DNA of 7,193 nt from Bacillota bacterium (GCA_023424995.1 JAFADH010000139.1:1-7193), one strand, 5' to 3'. Shown: positions 1 through 5,686, counted from the stretch's first letter. Made by a program: numbers and translations. The notes: generated by a model not told the origin, from the sequence alone.

Positions 1-125
1 GGTGATCTTCTTTCCACCTTACCGTTCATCCCAAGGAACAGCTCACGAATCAGGTTCTCATAATACAGACGGTCTTCCATGTAGCTCTGATGCCGTTTGG
101 CGCTCCTTCTCCTTCTTTCACTCAT
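1..125 (-). CDS. Hypothetical protein, N-terminal part, runs off the left edge
   Basis: An open frame starts at ATG 123-125 and is still open at base 1, giving 41 complete codons. The visible product begins MSERRRRSAKRHQSYMEDRL, is very rich in Arg/Lys over its first 12 residues, and continues with YYENLIRELFLGMNGKVERR, which looks like an amphipathic helix. An SD-like AAGGG at 136-140 lies 10 bases before the ATG. Two other ATGs at 127-132 lead only to a four-codon frame. The start is 19 bases after the stop of the RdgB-like gene, so the two are probably co-transcribed. I do not recognise the family. A basic N-terminus could mean nucleic-acid contact, but that is only a guess from composition. 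The missing remainder prevents any functional call. Confidence 0.6.
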   Translation of the reverse strand, partial: MSERRRRSAKRHQSYMEDRLYYENLIRELFLGMNGKVERRS

Positions 126-144
126 TCATCATAATCCCTTAGGC

Positions 145-756
145 TTACCGGAGCTTTAAGGACCTGATAAAAAAGTCACGGAATCCATGATAAATAACCC
201 GGTTTTCGCTGCGTCTTTCTTTAATGTCATAATAATATCTCTTGCTTTTTATCTCCACGGACATTGAATCAAGAGGAAACCCTTTATTCAATCTCTCATG
301 AGGCTGCGGTACCAGGTGGAATTTTTCAGAATTCAGATCATTGCCGTCATATGACCATATCTTATTCTCATCTACAATCAGGCAGATCGAGTTCTTGTAA
401 TATGCCGTCAGGTATCCACCGTATTTTTTAGCCAGGCCGCTGTAATATGATTGCATTTCCAAATCCGTCAGGCTCTTTCCCTTCACCCTTCTGATATGGA
501 CTCCCGGCTGGTCTTCTTCCTCCACATCCTCAAAAAACAAACCGGAATCACAGGAAAATAACGGCCTTCTTATCTGATCATAATAGGTCCTTGCTTTTGC
601 GACGGCATTCTCCAGGGGATATTTCCCGTTCTCCTCCGCTTCATGTAATTCGAGTTTAATATCACTGAGCTTCGTAAGGCTTATATCCAACCCCTGCAGT
701 GTTTCCGCCATACTCCGGAACTTTGCGGGATTATATGTGCCGTAGATCAGGTCCAT
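145..756 (-). CDS. Divergent RdgB/HAM1-like non-canonical purine NTP pyrophosphatase
   Basis: The 203-residue product has the length and N-terminal signature of the HAM1/RdgB family, whose members hydrolyse ITP, dITP and XTP to the monophosphate and pyrophosphate in the cytosol and so keep deaminated purines out of nucleic acids. Visible family features are the nucleotide-binding GTYNPAK at 6-12 (family consensus T-x-N-x2-K), the acidic EENG at 41-44, LENAVAKA at 48-55, the catalytic-type SCDSGL at 68-73 with Asp70, and PGVHIRR at 84-90. The C-terminal half is unusual: the expected GYDPIF-type motif appears as KGFPLDSM, and the SHR motif near the end is not recognisable (YHGFRDFF instead). 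Substrate preference may therefore differ. The ATG at 754-756 is preceded by a weak AAAGGA site. The gene lies 75 bases downstream of the peptidase E-like gene. The fold is likely; the exact substrate is not certain. Confidence 0.75.
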   Translation of the reverse strand: MDLIYGTYNPAKFRSMAETLQGLDISLTKLSDIKLELHEAEENGKYPLENAVAKARTYYDQIRRPLFSCDSGLFFEDVEEEDQPGVHIRRVKGKSLTDLEMQSYYSGLAKKYGGYLTAYYKNSICLIVDENKIWSYDGNDLNSEKFHLVPQPHERLNKGFPLDSMSVEIKSKRYYYDIKERRSENRVIYHGFRDFFIRSLKLR

Positions 757-773
757 AATCTGCTTATCCTTTC

Positions 774-805
774 GTATCTTATTTGATATCTTATTTCGTA
801 TCTTA
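774..805. repeat. 12-bp tandem repeat, about 2.7 copies
   Basis: On the plus strand, GTATCTTATTTG (774-785), ATATCTTATTTC (786-797) and GTATCTTA (798-805) follow one another with a strict 12-base period and two differences between the full units. The repeat sits in the 75-base gap just upstream of the ribosome binding site of the RdgB-like gene. It could be a slippage product or a regulatory site; the sequence does not decide. Confidence 0.7.
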
Positions 806-831
806 ATACAATTATGCGGCTGTCCGGTTAT

Positions 832-1569
832 TTATAAGCTTATACTGCTTTCATTATCACACACTTTTGTAATCACTCCATCCCGGACCCAGTATGCTTC
901 ACCATACAATGTGATCTCGCTCCCGTTAATGAATATATAAGAGCCGTCCGGCAGTGCATAGAAAGGTCTGGTTTTACTGTCAGGAAGAGAGATATCTTCT
1001 ATAATGCGCAGACCGTCCAGGGTCAGATCCTCTAATTCTTGAAAATGCGGCAATATGCTTATGTCAGTCAATCCCAGGCCGTCCAGATACCTGTTATATT
1101 CTTTATCGACAGCCTCACCGTCCAGCTCCGGCTGCGCATATACAGTATCCGCACAATTCATGGAACCGGCGCTCATCCCTATTACGATTCCATCAAAGCT
1201 ACGGATCAATTCTTTTAAACGAATCCGCTGAAGGAAAAGATTCTGCGTCGGAACATGCCCACCGGTCAGCAGGAGCACGTCATAGCCATATAGTATATCT
1301 GCGATTTCATCTTCGTTCCTTTTATCGCATACATCCATTTTCATCAGAGACAGCCCGCTCAGCCTGACAGCTTCTGAAAACACTCTCTGAAAGCTGTCAT
1401 TGATCAAATCGTTCTCCGGGTCGGAGCTTATCATCAGACACCTTGCATTGTCCGGCCAATATTCCTTAAGCAGCTCCATAAAATGATTGGATTTGTCAAG
1501 AGCGCACGGAATACGTCTCCTATTCTCAATATAACTTCCGCCGATACTGCTTGTTAGAAAAAGTTTCAT
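832..1569 (-). CDS. Peptidase E-like serine peptidase (S51 family)
   Basis: The 245-residue product matches the S51 family, class I glutamine-amidotransferase-like folds related to aspartyl dipeptidase PepE and cyanophycinase. PepE cleaves Asp-X dipeptides in the cytosol. Visible landmarks are a first strand MKLFLTSS at 1-8, LLLTGGHVPTQN at 99-110 (the family's GG-x-T loop region), the nucleophile elbow GMSAGS at 131-136 with Ser133, and GLGL..ILPHF at 165-176 with a likely catalytic His175. The length fits the family (about 200-245). The open frame extends 11 codons further upstream, but ATG 1567-1569 has AAGGAGGT six bases before it, which fixes the start. The gene follows the first GNAT gene by 49 bases and ends 75 bases before the RdgB-like gene. 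No signal peptide is seen. Dipeptide specificity is inferred from family membership only. Confidence 0.85.
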   Translation of the reverse strand: MKLFLTSSIGGSYIENRRRIPCALDKSNHFMELLKEYWPDNARCLMISSDPENDLINDSFQRVFSEAVRLSGLSLMKMDVCDKRNEDEIADILYGYDVLLLTGGHVPTQNLFLQRIRLKELIRSFDGIVIGMSAGSMNCADTVYAQPELDGEAVDKEYNRYLDGLGLTDISILPHFQELEDLTLDGLRIIEDISLPDSKTRPFYALPDGSYIFINGSEITLYGEAYWVRDGVITKVCDNESSISL

Positions 1570-1575
1570 ATTGCT

Positions 1576-1583
1576 ACCTCCTT
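1576..1583 (-). promoter_or_regulatory. Ribosome binding site of the peptidase E-like gene
   Basis: The minus strand reads AAGGAGGT, a near-perfect anti-16S match, six bases before ATG 1567-1569. It rules out the upstream in-frame start at 1600-1602, which would place this site inside the coding sequence. Confidence 0.85.
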
Positions 1584-1618
1584 GATTTATAAAAGATACC
1601 ATGTAACTTATAATAAAA

Positions 1619-2086
1619 TCAATAAAGATTTTTTACCATAATCAGGCATGGATTATCTTTATCCCATATCTGTGTGAACTCTTCCAGGGGATAGAAACCG
1701 ACACTCAGGTAGAAGGCACGGGTCCTGCGGTAATATTCATAATCATTTGATTCCCCCAGAGTCTTTACCATAAAGAATTTATATCCATTATCCTTACTAT
1801 AATTTTCTGCTGTCTCTACCAGCTTCCTGCCGATACCCTGACGATGAAATTCTTTCAGGATGCCTGTCACATATAAATCAACCGTATATGAATTATTTAT
1901 CTTCAAACAAAGAAATCCGACTGCTTCGTTATTATAATAAGCACAATAGAACTTCTTTCCCTTAACTGTTTCAATATATTCCAACAGGGATCTTTCATTA
2001 CCAAACCACTCGGGGAGGTTACGTAATATATTTTCTGTTAATTCAGATTTAATAAGATCATTCTCAACCTCTCTGATATCGACCAT
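1619..2086 (-). CDS. GNAT family N-acetyltransferase (first of three)
   Basis: The product, 155 residues from the preferred start, is a single-domain GNAT enzyme, which moves an acetyl group from acetyl-CoA to an amine. The pattern is clear: first strand MVDIREV at 1-7, strands around FYCAYYNNEAVGFLCLKI at 46-63, motif A with strand VDLYVTGIL at 69-77 followed by the CoA pyrophosphate loop RQGIGRKL at 82-89, and motif B in FYLSVGFYPLEEF at 125-137. The open frame begins 13 codons upstream at 2125, but AGGGAG at 2093-2098 is six bases before ATG 2084-2086, and the shorter form begins directly with the expected first strand. It lies 61 bases after the second GNAT gene. The acceptor is unknown; the Tyr/Trp-rich C-terminus (TQIWDKDNPC) resembles small-molecule (antibiotic- or amine-acting) GNATs only in a general way. 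Confidence 0.8.
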   Translation of the reverse strand: MVDIREVENDLIKSELTENILRNLPEWFGNERSLLEYIETVKGKKFYCAYYNNEAVGFLCLKINNSYTVDLYVTGILKEFHRQGIGRKLVETAENYSKDNGYKFFMVKTLGESNDYEYYRRTRAFYLSVGFYPLEEFTQIWDKDNPCLIMVKNLY

Positions 2087-2092
2087 AGTTCT

Positions 2093-2099
2093 CTCCCTT
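2093..2099 (-). promoter_or_regulatory. Ribosome binding site deciding the start of GNAT 1
   Basis: AAGGGAG on the minus strand ends six bases before ATG 2084-2086. The two upstream in-frame ATGs (2102-2104 and 2123-2125) have poorer sites, so the shorter protein is preferred. Confidence 0.6.
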
Positions 2100-2147
2100 A
2101 TCATGTCTCTTTCCCATCCGCTCATGCATCATTTCATGTCACCTGAT

Positions 2148-2663
2148 TTATAATAACCTCTCATAGCAATAATACAGTTGATGCCCCTCGGGCTTAAAAT
2201 CAAAGATCAGTTCTCCGGCCCGTTCATAACCGTTCTTCTCGTACAGCCTTACCGCTGCGGGATTCTCTGAGAAGGCATCAAGCCGCATGGCTGTGTAGCC
2301 CTGTTCCCTTCCATACTCCTCGCACATCTCCAAAATCCTTTGTCCGTAGCCTCTGCCCTGACTCAGCGGGTCAATGGCCAGGGCATGGATTATTAAAGTT
2401 TTGTCTTCCTGGTACTTCCATGAAATTGCTTTCCATTCATCTGCCTGGAGCTCATTCAGAACTACTGCGCCAACCGGCTCATCCGCATCGTTTTGAAAGA
2501 TATAATGGGACTCTTCCGCTATACTTTTCATGCATGTATTTTTATTGGGATAACTGCCGTCCCATTGAAAGATTCCGTTCTTATTTAAATGATCGATGCA
2601 GTCAGTATAAAGCTTATTAAGTATCTCCAGCTCCGCAGAGGCGGCCTTTATCATGTTCAGCAA
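2148..2663 (-). CDS. GNAT family N-acetyltransferase with a TTG start (second of three)
   Basis: The preferred product is a 171-residue single-domain GNAT. Motif A is complete: strand LIIHALAIDP at 90-99 followed by the acetyl-CoA loop SQGRGYGQRIL at 101-111. Motif B is the classic NPAAVRLYEKNGYERAGE at 134-151. The N-terminal helix region IKAASAELEILNKLYTDCIDHL fits the two-helix entry of the fold. Start choice: GGGAGG at 2671-2676 is seven bases before TTG 2661-2663; the later ATG at 2652-2654 is too far from it (16 bases), and the longer open frame (TTG at 2700-2702) has no binding site. Its neighbours are the third GNAT gene 93 bases upstream and the first 61 bases downstream. It is not a recent duplicate of either: shared residues are limited to the motifs. 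The acceptor substrate is unknown. Confidence 0.82.
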   Translation of the reverse strand: MLNMIKAASAELEILNKLYTDCIDHLNKNGIFQWDGSYPNKNTCMKSIAEESHYIFQNDADEPVGAVVLNELQADEWKAISWKYQEDKTLIIHALAIDPLSQGRGYGQRILEMCEEYGREQGYTAMRLDAFSENPAAVRLYEKNGYERAGELIFDFKPEGHQLYYCYERLL

Positions 2664-2670
2664 GTATATT

Positions 2671-2676
2671 CCTCCC
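2671..2676 (-). promoter_or_regulatory. Ribosome binding site for the TTG start of GNAT 2
   Basis: GGGAGG on the minus strand lies seven bases before TTG 2661-2663, ideal spacing, and 16 bases before the nearest ATG. This makes TTG the likely initiator. Confidence 0.65.
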
Positions 2677-2756
2677 TGTACTCTCCGGCTCTTTACCGGC
2701 AATTTAAGTGTAATTCCAATTAAATCATTCGTTGTAAATATAAAGTCATAAACTCT

Positions 2757-3251
2757 CTACAGTATCTTAGCCATATAATATTCATCCACATATTCTCCAT
2801 CCACCAGCATGGAGTATTTCTTGATCCCTTCGACTTCAAATCCAAACCTTTCATATAACTTCCCGGCATGGATATTGGGACACATAACCGTCAATTCCAG
2901 ACGCTTCAGCTTTGCTTTCAAAGCCCAATCCATCAGTTCCGTAAAGAAACCTGTCCCTATTCCCCTGTGCTGATAAGCCTCCCGGATACCGGTCACGATA
3001 TATGCACTATGTCTTGTCCTGTGAAAAGTTCCCCTCTGGGCAGATATGTACCCTGCTATTTTCCCGTTATCTTCCGCTAACAGGAGCAGATTATGGCCGG
3101 ATACCGATAAAGCTATCAGATTTTCAATCCGGTCCATATCTTTTATCCGCTCGCCGGGCTCATACATCATGAATTTCGTTTCCTTATCCAGCTCGTACTG
3201 CATCTGCCAGAATGCCTCCGCATCTGATATTTGCGCTTTTCTTATAACCAT
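2757..3251 (-). CDS. GNAT family N-acetyltransferase, RimJ/RimL-like (third of three)
   Basis: The 164-residue product is a GNAT with the layout seen in RimJ/RimL-like and related acetyltransferases: first strand MVIRKAQISDAEAFWQM at 1-17, the middle strands LLLLAEDNGKIAGYISA at 55-71, motif A HSAYIVTGIREAYQHRGIGTGFF at 81-103 with the CoA loop H95-R-G-I-G99, motif B PNIHAGKLYERFGFEVEG at 125-142, and the closing strand pattern VDGEYVDEYYMAKIL that is frequent in this branch. AGAGGTG lies nine bases before ATG 3249-3251. A GTG four codons upstream (3261-3263) overlaps that site and is therefore unlikely. The toroid-protein gene ends 74 bases upstream. The substrate is unknown; a protein N-terminus, a small amine or an antibiotic are all possible. 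Confidence 0.83.
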   Translation of the reverse strand: MVIRKAQISDAEAFWQMQYELDKETKFMMYEPGERIKDMDRIENLIALSVSGHNLLLLAEDNGKIAGYISAQRGTFHRTRHSAYIVTGIREAYQHRGIGTGFFTELMDWALKAKLKRLELTVMCPNIHAGKLYERFGFEVEGIKKYSMLVDGEYVDEYYMAKIL

Positions 3252-3325
3252 ATATGAGAACACCTCTTATTGTATTTTATCAATTTTCAAACGGTCGGCA
3301 GATGATCCGCATCAATATTGTATTA

Positions 3326-4318
3326 TTATAAAAAGTTATGATCCAGATATCTTTTTATCATATCCAATACTTCTATGGAGCAGTCCACGATACGGTTATA
3401 TTTATAATTCCGGTTCGTGGAGAAGTAATTGAAATATCCCCAGGGATCCTTGGTCTGAGGCCCGTAATCCCACAGACCGTCGGAATTACGATTATTTAAC
3501 AGCCATTCCATGGCATCGAGAAGATACTCCTGAGTGTGTCTGAATTGGTTTATGTATTTTATTGTATGAAACCATCTTCTCGTCTTATTATACACAAAAT
3601 CATCCGGAAAGCCCGTTAGCGCCTTGTCCCAGAAATAACCGCCCCGATATGCATTAAGACCATAATAATTCAGCATCGCTTTCTCCAGCTTCTCCGACAG
3701 ATCCGCCGGTCTGCTCAGCAGCAACATCAAGGGCATGGGAATAAGCCTGTCCTCCCTTGTAGAAAACATCTCCTGCTGGGCCTTTTTATCACGCTCATGG
3801 GAATACTCTCCGTCGGCAAATGTCATGCCGGCTATGTAATTCCATTCATTCCACAATTTATCGCAAAGAGGATTATTTGGCTTGATCCGTTCTGCATATG
3901 CCGCAATCTCTGCCATCTGCCAGGGTATATCCCTTTCATTTTTATTATGCAGCCTAGTTAACGACTTCCCCTGCAGGAACTCTTCCAGATAGTCCAGAGC
4001 CAGGAACAGGATATCCTTATCTTCAATCGTCAATCCCATATACAGACACCGGTCTATAGCTACCTCAGTCGTCGGAAATGTACTTTTACAGGAATAGTCC
4101 TTGCTACGCAGAGGTCCCCAGGATCCATCCGGAAGCTGCTTCTCATAAATCTGGATTACGATATCCGAATGATAGAAATCTTCTCGAAGCTGCAGCAGCC
4201 CGTTATCCGTATAAGGAGTATCCAGAAAATGAAATAATATCTTGTATTTCACAGCCGGGTACTCACACCAGTGATATAGCCTCAGTGCCATCTCATGAAA
4301 TTCATTCCTGGTTATCAT
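3326..4318 (-). CDS. Alpha-alpha toroid protein with terpene-cyclase-like QW motifs, function unknown
   Basis: The 330-residue product is a helix-rich soluble protein with features of the prenyltransferase/squalene-cyclase alpha-alpha toroid fold. Two QW-like motifs are visible: IYEKQLPDGSWG at 57-68 followed by the helix FPTTEVAIDRCLYMGL at 81-96, and WLLNNRNSDGLWDYG at 272-286 followed by VDCSIEVLDMIKRYL at 311-325. These are the Q/N-x-D/S-G-x-W turns that join barrel helices. I see neither the DxDD acid motif of squalene-hopene cyclases nor a DDxxD prenyl-diphosphate motif, and it is about half the length of a two-domain cyclase, so catalysis as a terpene cyclase is doubtful. Trp and Tyr are abundant, as in an aromatic-lined pocket. 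ATG 4316-4318 has GGAGG six bases before it. No signal peptide or membrane segment is seen. The gene follows the DUF1697 stump by 57 bases. Confidence 0.65.
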   Translation of the reverse strand: MITRNEFHEMALRLYHWCEYPAVKYKILFHFLDTPYTDNGLLQLREDFYHSDIVIQIYEKQLPDGSWGPLRSKDYSCKSTFPTTEVAIDRCLYMGLTIEDKDILFLALDYLEEFLQGKSLTRLHNKNERDIPWQMAEIAAYAERIKPNNPLCDKLWNEWNYIAGMTFADGEYSHERDKKAQQEMFSTREDRLIPMPLMLLLSRPADLSEKLEKAMLNYYGLNAYRGGYFWDKALTGFPDDFVYNKTRRWFHTIKYINQFRHTQEYLLDAMEWLLNNRNSDGLWDYGPQTKDPWGYFNYFSTNRNYKYNRIVDCSIEVLDMIKRYLDHNFL

Positions 4319-4375
4319 AACTTCCCTCCCTGCTATTTACCTTCTGTTTTGCATGTGAAATTTACCGCAGGAAAT

Positions 4376-4471
4376 CTACTGCTCTTCAAAGAGTTTCTTC
4401 AAATGTGCCATCTTGATTATGTTTTTCCCACCGACATTAATTCCCCGCAGAAGCGCTATATAGACAGTCAT
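4376..4471 (-). pseudogene. DUF1697 family protein, truncated N-terminal stump
   Basis: ATG 4469-4471 opens a frame of 31 codons that ends in TAG at 4376-4378. The peptide MTVYIALLRGINVGGKNIIK followed by MAHLKKLFEEQ is a textbook DUF1697 N-terminus (IALLRGINVGGKN.I.MA.L...FE). Family members are about 180 residues, so roughly 150 residues are missing. The next 57 bases, up to the toroid gene, contain no continuation in any frame. The stump starts four bases after the Nudix stop, with GGGGGA from the Nudix 3' end serving as its ribosome binding site, so it was probably translated together with that gene. The first 31 codons have no internal damage, which suggests a deletion or replacement of the 3' part, possibly when the toroid gene arrived. 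DUF1697 has no established function. Confidence 0.8.
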
Positions 4472-4475
4472 TGAT

Positions 4476-5000
4476 TCATCCCCCACCGGTAATCATTTTA
4501 TCAAAAAGCTCCTTATGCAGCTGAAAGCGCTCATTAATGGACGGCACATATTCCTCCGTCTGAATGAATGTTTTAAATTCATCATAAGGAAGATAACGAT
4601 AATCCACCGTTTCTCCGTCCTGCAGACGGATTGCCGTATCTTCCTTATTAACAAATACAATAAAACATTTAAAAATAGCAGGTACCTTTTTATAGATCAA
4701 AGAGTATACCGGATTTAAATCAGATACCGGCACCACAATTCCTGTTTCTTCCCTTAATTCACGAACAGCGCCCTGCTCCGGAGTCTCACCCTTTAGGATC
4801 GAACCGCCGGTAATTTCCCATTTTAAGCCCCAGCCTTTATCCTCATGCCTTTGGGTAATTAAAACCTCTTTCTTGTCCGTTATGGTATAGATTTCAACGA
4901 CAATATGAAATACTCCTTCCGGAACAGTCTCATCACGGACAAGATCAAAGCCCAGCTTATTGCCCTCTCTGTCATATGCGTCCCATATTTCTTTCGTCAT
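4476..5000 (-). CDS. Nudix hydrolase (IDI-like subgroup)
   Basis: The 174-residue product carries a perfect Nudix box at 66-88 (G66, E72, then R80-E-L-R-E-E-T-G-I88), the magnesium-binding loop-helix that hydrolyses nucleoside-diphosphate-X compounds. The opening IWDAYDREGNKLGFDLVRDE, and the placement GVFHIVVEIYT before strand VLITQRHEDKGWGLKWEITGG, are typical of the subgroup often labelled isopentenyl-diphosphate-isomerase-like (YfcD-like), whose members are mostly hydrolases of unsettled substrate. ATG 4998-5000 has AAGGAG seven bases before it; 23 further codons upstream are open but unlike the family. The gene sits 55 bases after the small membrane protein and four bases before the DUF1697 stump. 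A sanitising role for damaged nucleotides or cofactors is a family-based inference. True isopentenyl isomerase activity is not supported by what I can see. Confidence 0.9.
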   Translation of the reverse strand: MTKEIWDAYDREGNKLGFDLVRDETVPEGVFHIVVEIYTITDKKEVLITQRHEDKGWGLKWEITGGSILKGETPEQGAVRELREETGIVVPVSDLNPVYSLIYKKVPAIFKCFIVFVNKEDTAIRLQDGETVDYRYLPYDEFKTFIQTEEYVPSINERFQLHKELFDKMITGGG

Positions 5001-5007
5001 TGGTATG

Positions 5008-5013
5008 CTCCTT
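5008..5013 (-). promoter_or_regulatory. Ribosome binding site deciding the Nudix start
   Basis: AAGGAG on the minus strand lies seven bases before ATG 4998-5000, which excludes the longer in-frame start at 5069. Confidence 0.75.
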
Positions 5014-5055
5014 TTTTGTCTGTACTTTATATATGTTGTCTTTCCCATGCTGAAA

Positions 5056-5265
5056 TCAATTGAGAACAAATATTAAGCTGTATAAAACCCATAATACTAC
5101 AGCTAAGGCAAGTACTATCCATACGGCCCGTAAGATTTTTTTCTTCGGTGTCATCTGATAATTATATTCCTCCGGACTTGGAAGCACCTTATGGATATTC
5201 TCTTTATCTAAGGTACCTATAATGGGTTTGTTAATATCGGATGCATTAGTAATTCTGTTATGCAT
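5056..5265 (-). CDS. Small single-span membrane protein, hypothetical
   Basis: The 69-residue product has a polar N-terminal part (1-40, including NKPIIGTLDKEN and LPSPEEYNY), a lysine cluster KKK at 41-43 and one strongly hydrophobic segment at about 46-67 (AVWIVLALAVVLWVLYSLIF), ending almost at the C-terminus. By the positive-inside rule the N-terminus should be cytoplasmic and the C-terminus outside. There is no signal peptidase site, so it is a tail-type membrane anchor. ATG 5263-5265 has GGAG eight bases before it; an in-frame GTG three codons upstream is too close to that site. The gene lies 55 bases before the Nudix gene and follows the broken CPBP gene, possibly as part of the same transcript. 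I do not recognise a family. Confidence 0.65.
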   Translation of the reverse strand: MHNRITNASDINKPIIGTLDKENIHKVLPSPEEYNYQMTPKKKILRAVWIVLALAVVLWVLYSLIFVLN

Positions 5266-5292
5266 AGCTATCACTCCTTCAATAAATAATAT

Positions 5293-5310
5293 GCCGGGTA
5301 AACAACCGGC
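5293..5310 (-). repeat. GC-rich hairpin between the CPBP remnant and the small membrane gene
   Basis: Arms GCCGG (5293-5297) and CCGGC (5306-5310) pair around an eight-base loop. On the minus strand it is followed by ATATTATTTATT, which is AT-rich but not a clean U-tract, so at best it is a weak terminator or attenuator downstream of the CPBP remnant. Confidence 0.4.
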
Positions 5311-5315
5311 GTTAT

Positions 5316-5356
5316 TTAATCGGTGTTCTTAATCTGTGTTACTTAATCGGCGTTAC
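5316..5356. repeat. 13-14-bp tandem repeat, three copies, at the end of the CPBP remnant
   Basis: On the plus strand, TTAATCGGTGTTC (5316-5328), TTAATCTGTGTTAC (5329-5342) and TTAATCGGCGTTAC (5343-5356) are consecutive near-identical units. The right-most unit overlaps the stop codon (5353-5355) of the CPBP C-terminal frame, and the others spread into the gap toward the hairpin at 5293. This looks like tandem duplication of the gene end. Confidence 0.75.
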
Positions 5357-5686
5357 TTTATATAATAAAAAGTAACCGCATACCCGCTTAATATTTGAAT
5401 CGTATTGGCGCACATATGAGCAATAACCGGACCAAGCAAGCTCTTTGTCTTTATCAGCATGATGGCCCATATCACCAATAGAACAACGCATAACGAATAC
5501 TGTAAATAAAATTGCCAATCCTGTTTGCATTGAATAAAACAACACTCTCATTAATACACTTCCTGATACTGTACTCTGATCGATATAAGCACCGGGCAGT
5601 AACATGGCATAATTCGAAACAATCGGGATGATGACGGAAACTGCCGCTATCAGGACGACTTTCCATAAGCTCCTTAATTTATCCAT
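5353..5686 (-). pseudogene. CPBP (CAAX protease/bacteriocin-processing) membrane protein, internally deleted and frameshifted
   Basis: ATG 5684-5686, with GGAG six bases before it, opens a frame whose first 67 or so residues are two membrane segments (VVLIAAVSVIIPIVSNYAML and YSMQTGLAILFTVFVM), the usual start of a CPBP-family protein. After that the frame turns polar and unlike the family (residues 68-115, ending at 5339). In another frame, about 5505-5353, the sequence SLCVVLLVIWAIML continues into TKSLLGPVIAHMCANTIQIL and ends FYYIK-stop: this is the CPBP C-terminal motif, with its conserved His and Asn (H-x3-N). The central part with the EExxxR glutamates is absent. A family member is over 200 residues; only about 115 residues remain. 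An internal deletion with a change of frame explains this best. CPBP proteins are integral membrane proteases or immunity-type proteins. This copy should be inactive. Confidence 0.7.

Noticed and set aside
833..844. 12-base palindrome TATAAGCTTATA over the stop codon of the peptidase gene
   Set aside because: It is too short and AT-rich to act as a terminator and has no T-run; short palindromes of this kind occur by chance.
2067..2132. A 22-codon overlapping minus-strand frame (starting MMHERMGKRH) before GNAT 1, with an AGGTG site
   Set aside because: It overlaps the GNAT start in another frame, resembles no protein I know, and the binding-site match is modest. It could be a leader peptide but nothing supports that.
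3046..3432. Plus-strand open frame of 128 codons
   Set aside because: It runs antisense to the third GNAT and the end of the toroid gene, has no ribosome binding site, and its translation has no recognisable domain. It is a shadow of the coding strand.
3326..5000. An isoprenoid or hopanoid pathway made of the IDI-like Nudix and the terpene-cyclase-like toroid protein
   Set aside because: The Nudix protein belongs to a subgroup only named after isopentenyl isomerase, and the toroid protein lacks the cyclase acid motif. No prenyl transferase or squalene synthase is nearby.
1570..5055. Integron-like cassette array, suggested by short same-strand genes with small gaps
   Set aside because: The gaps share no common recombination-site-like sequence that I can see, and no integrase is present.
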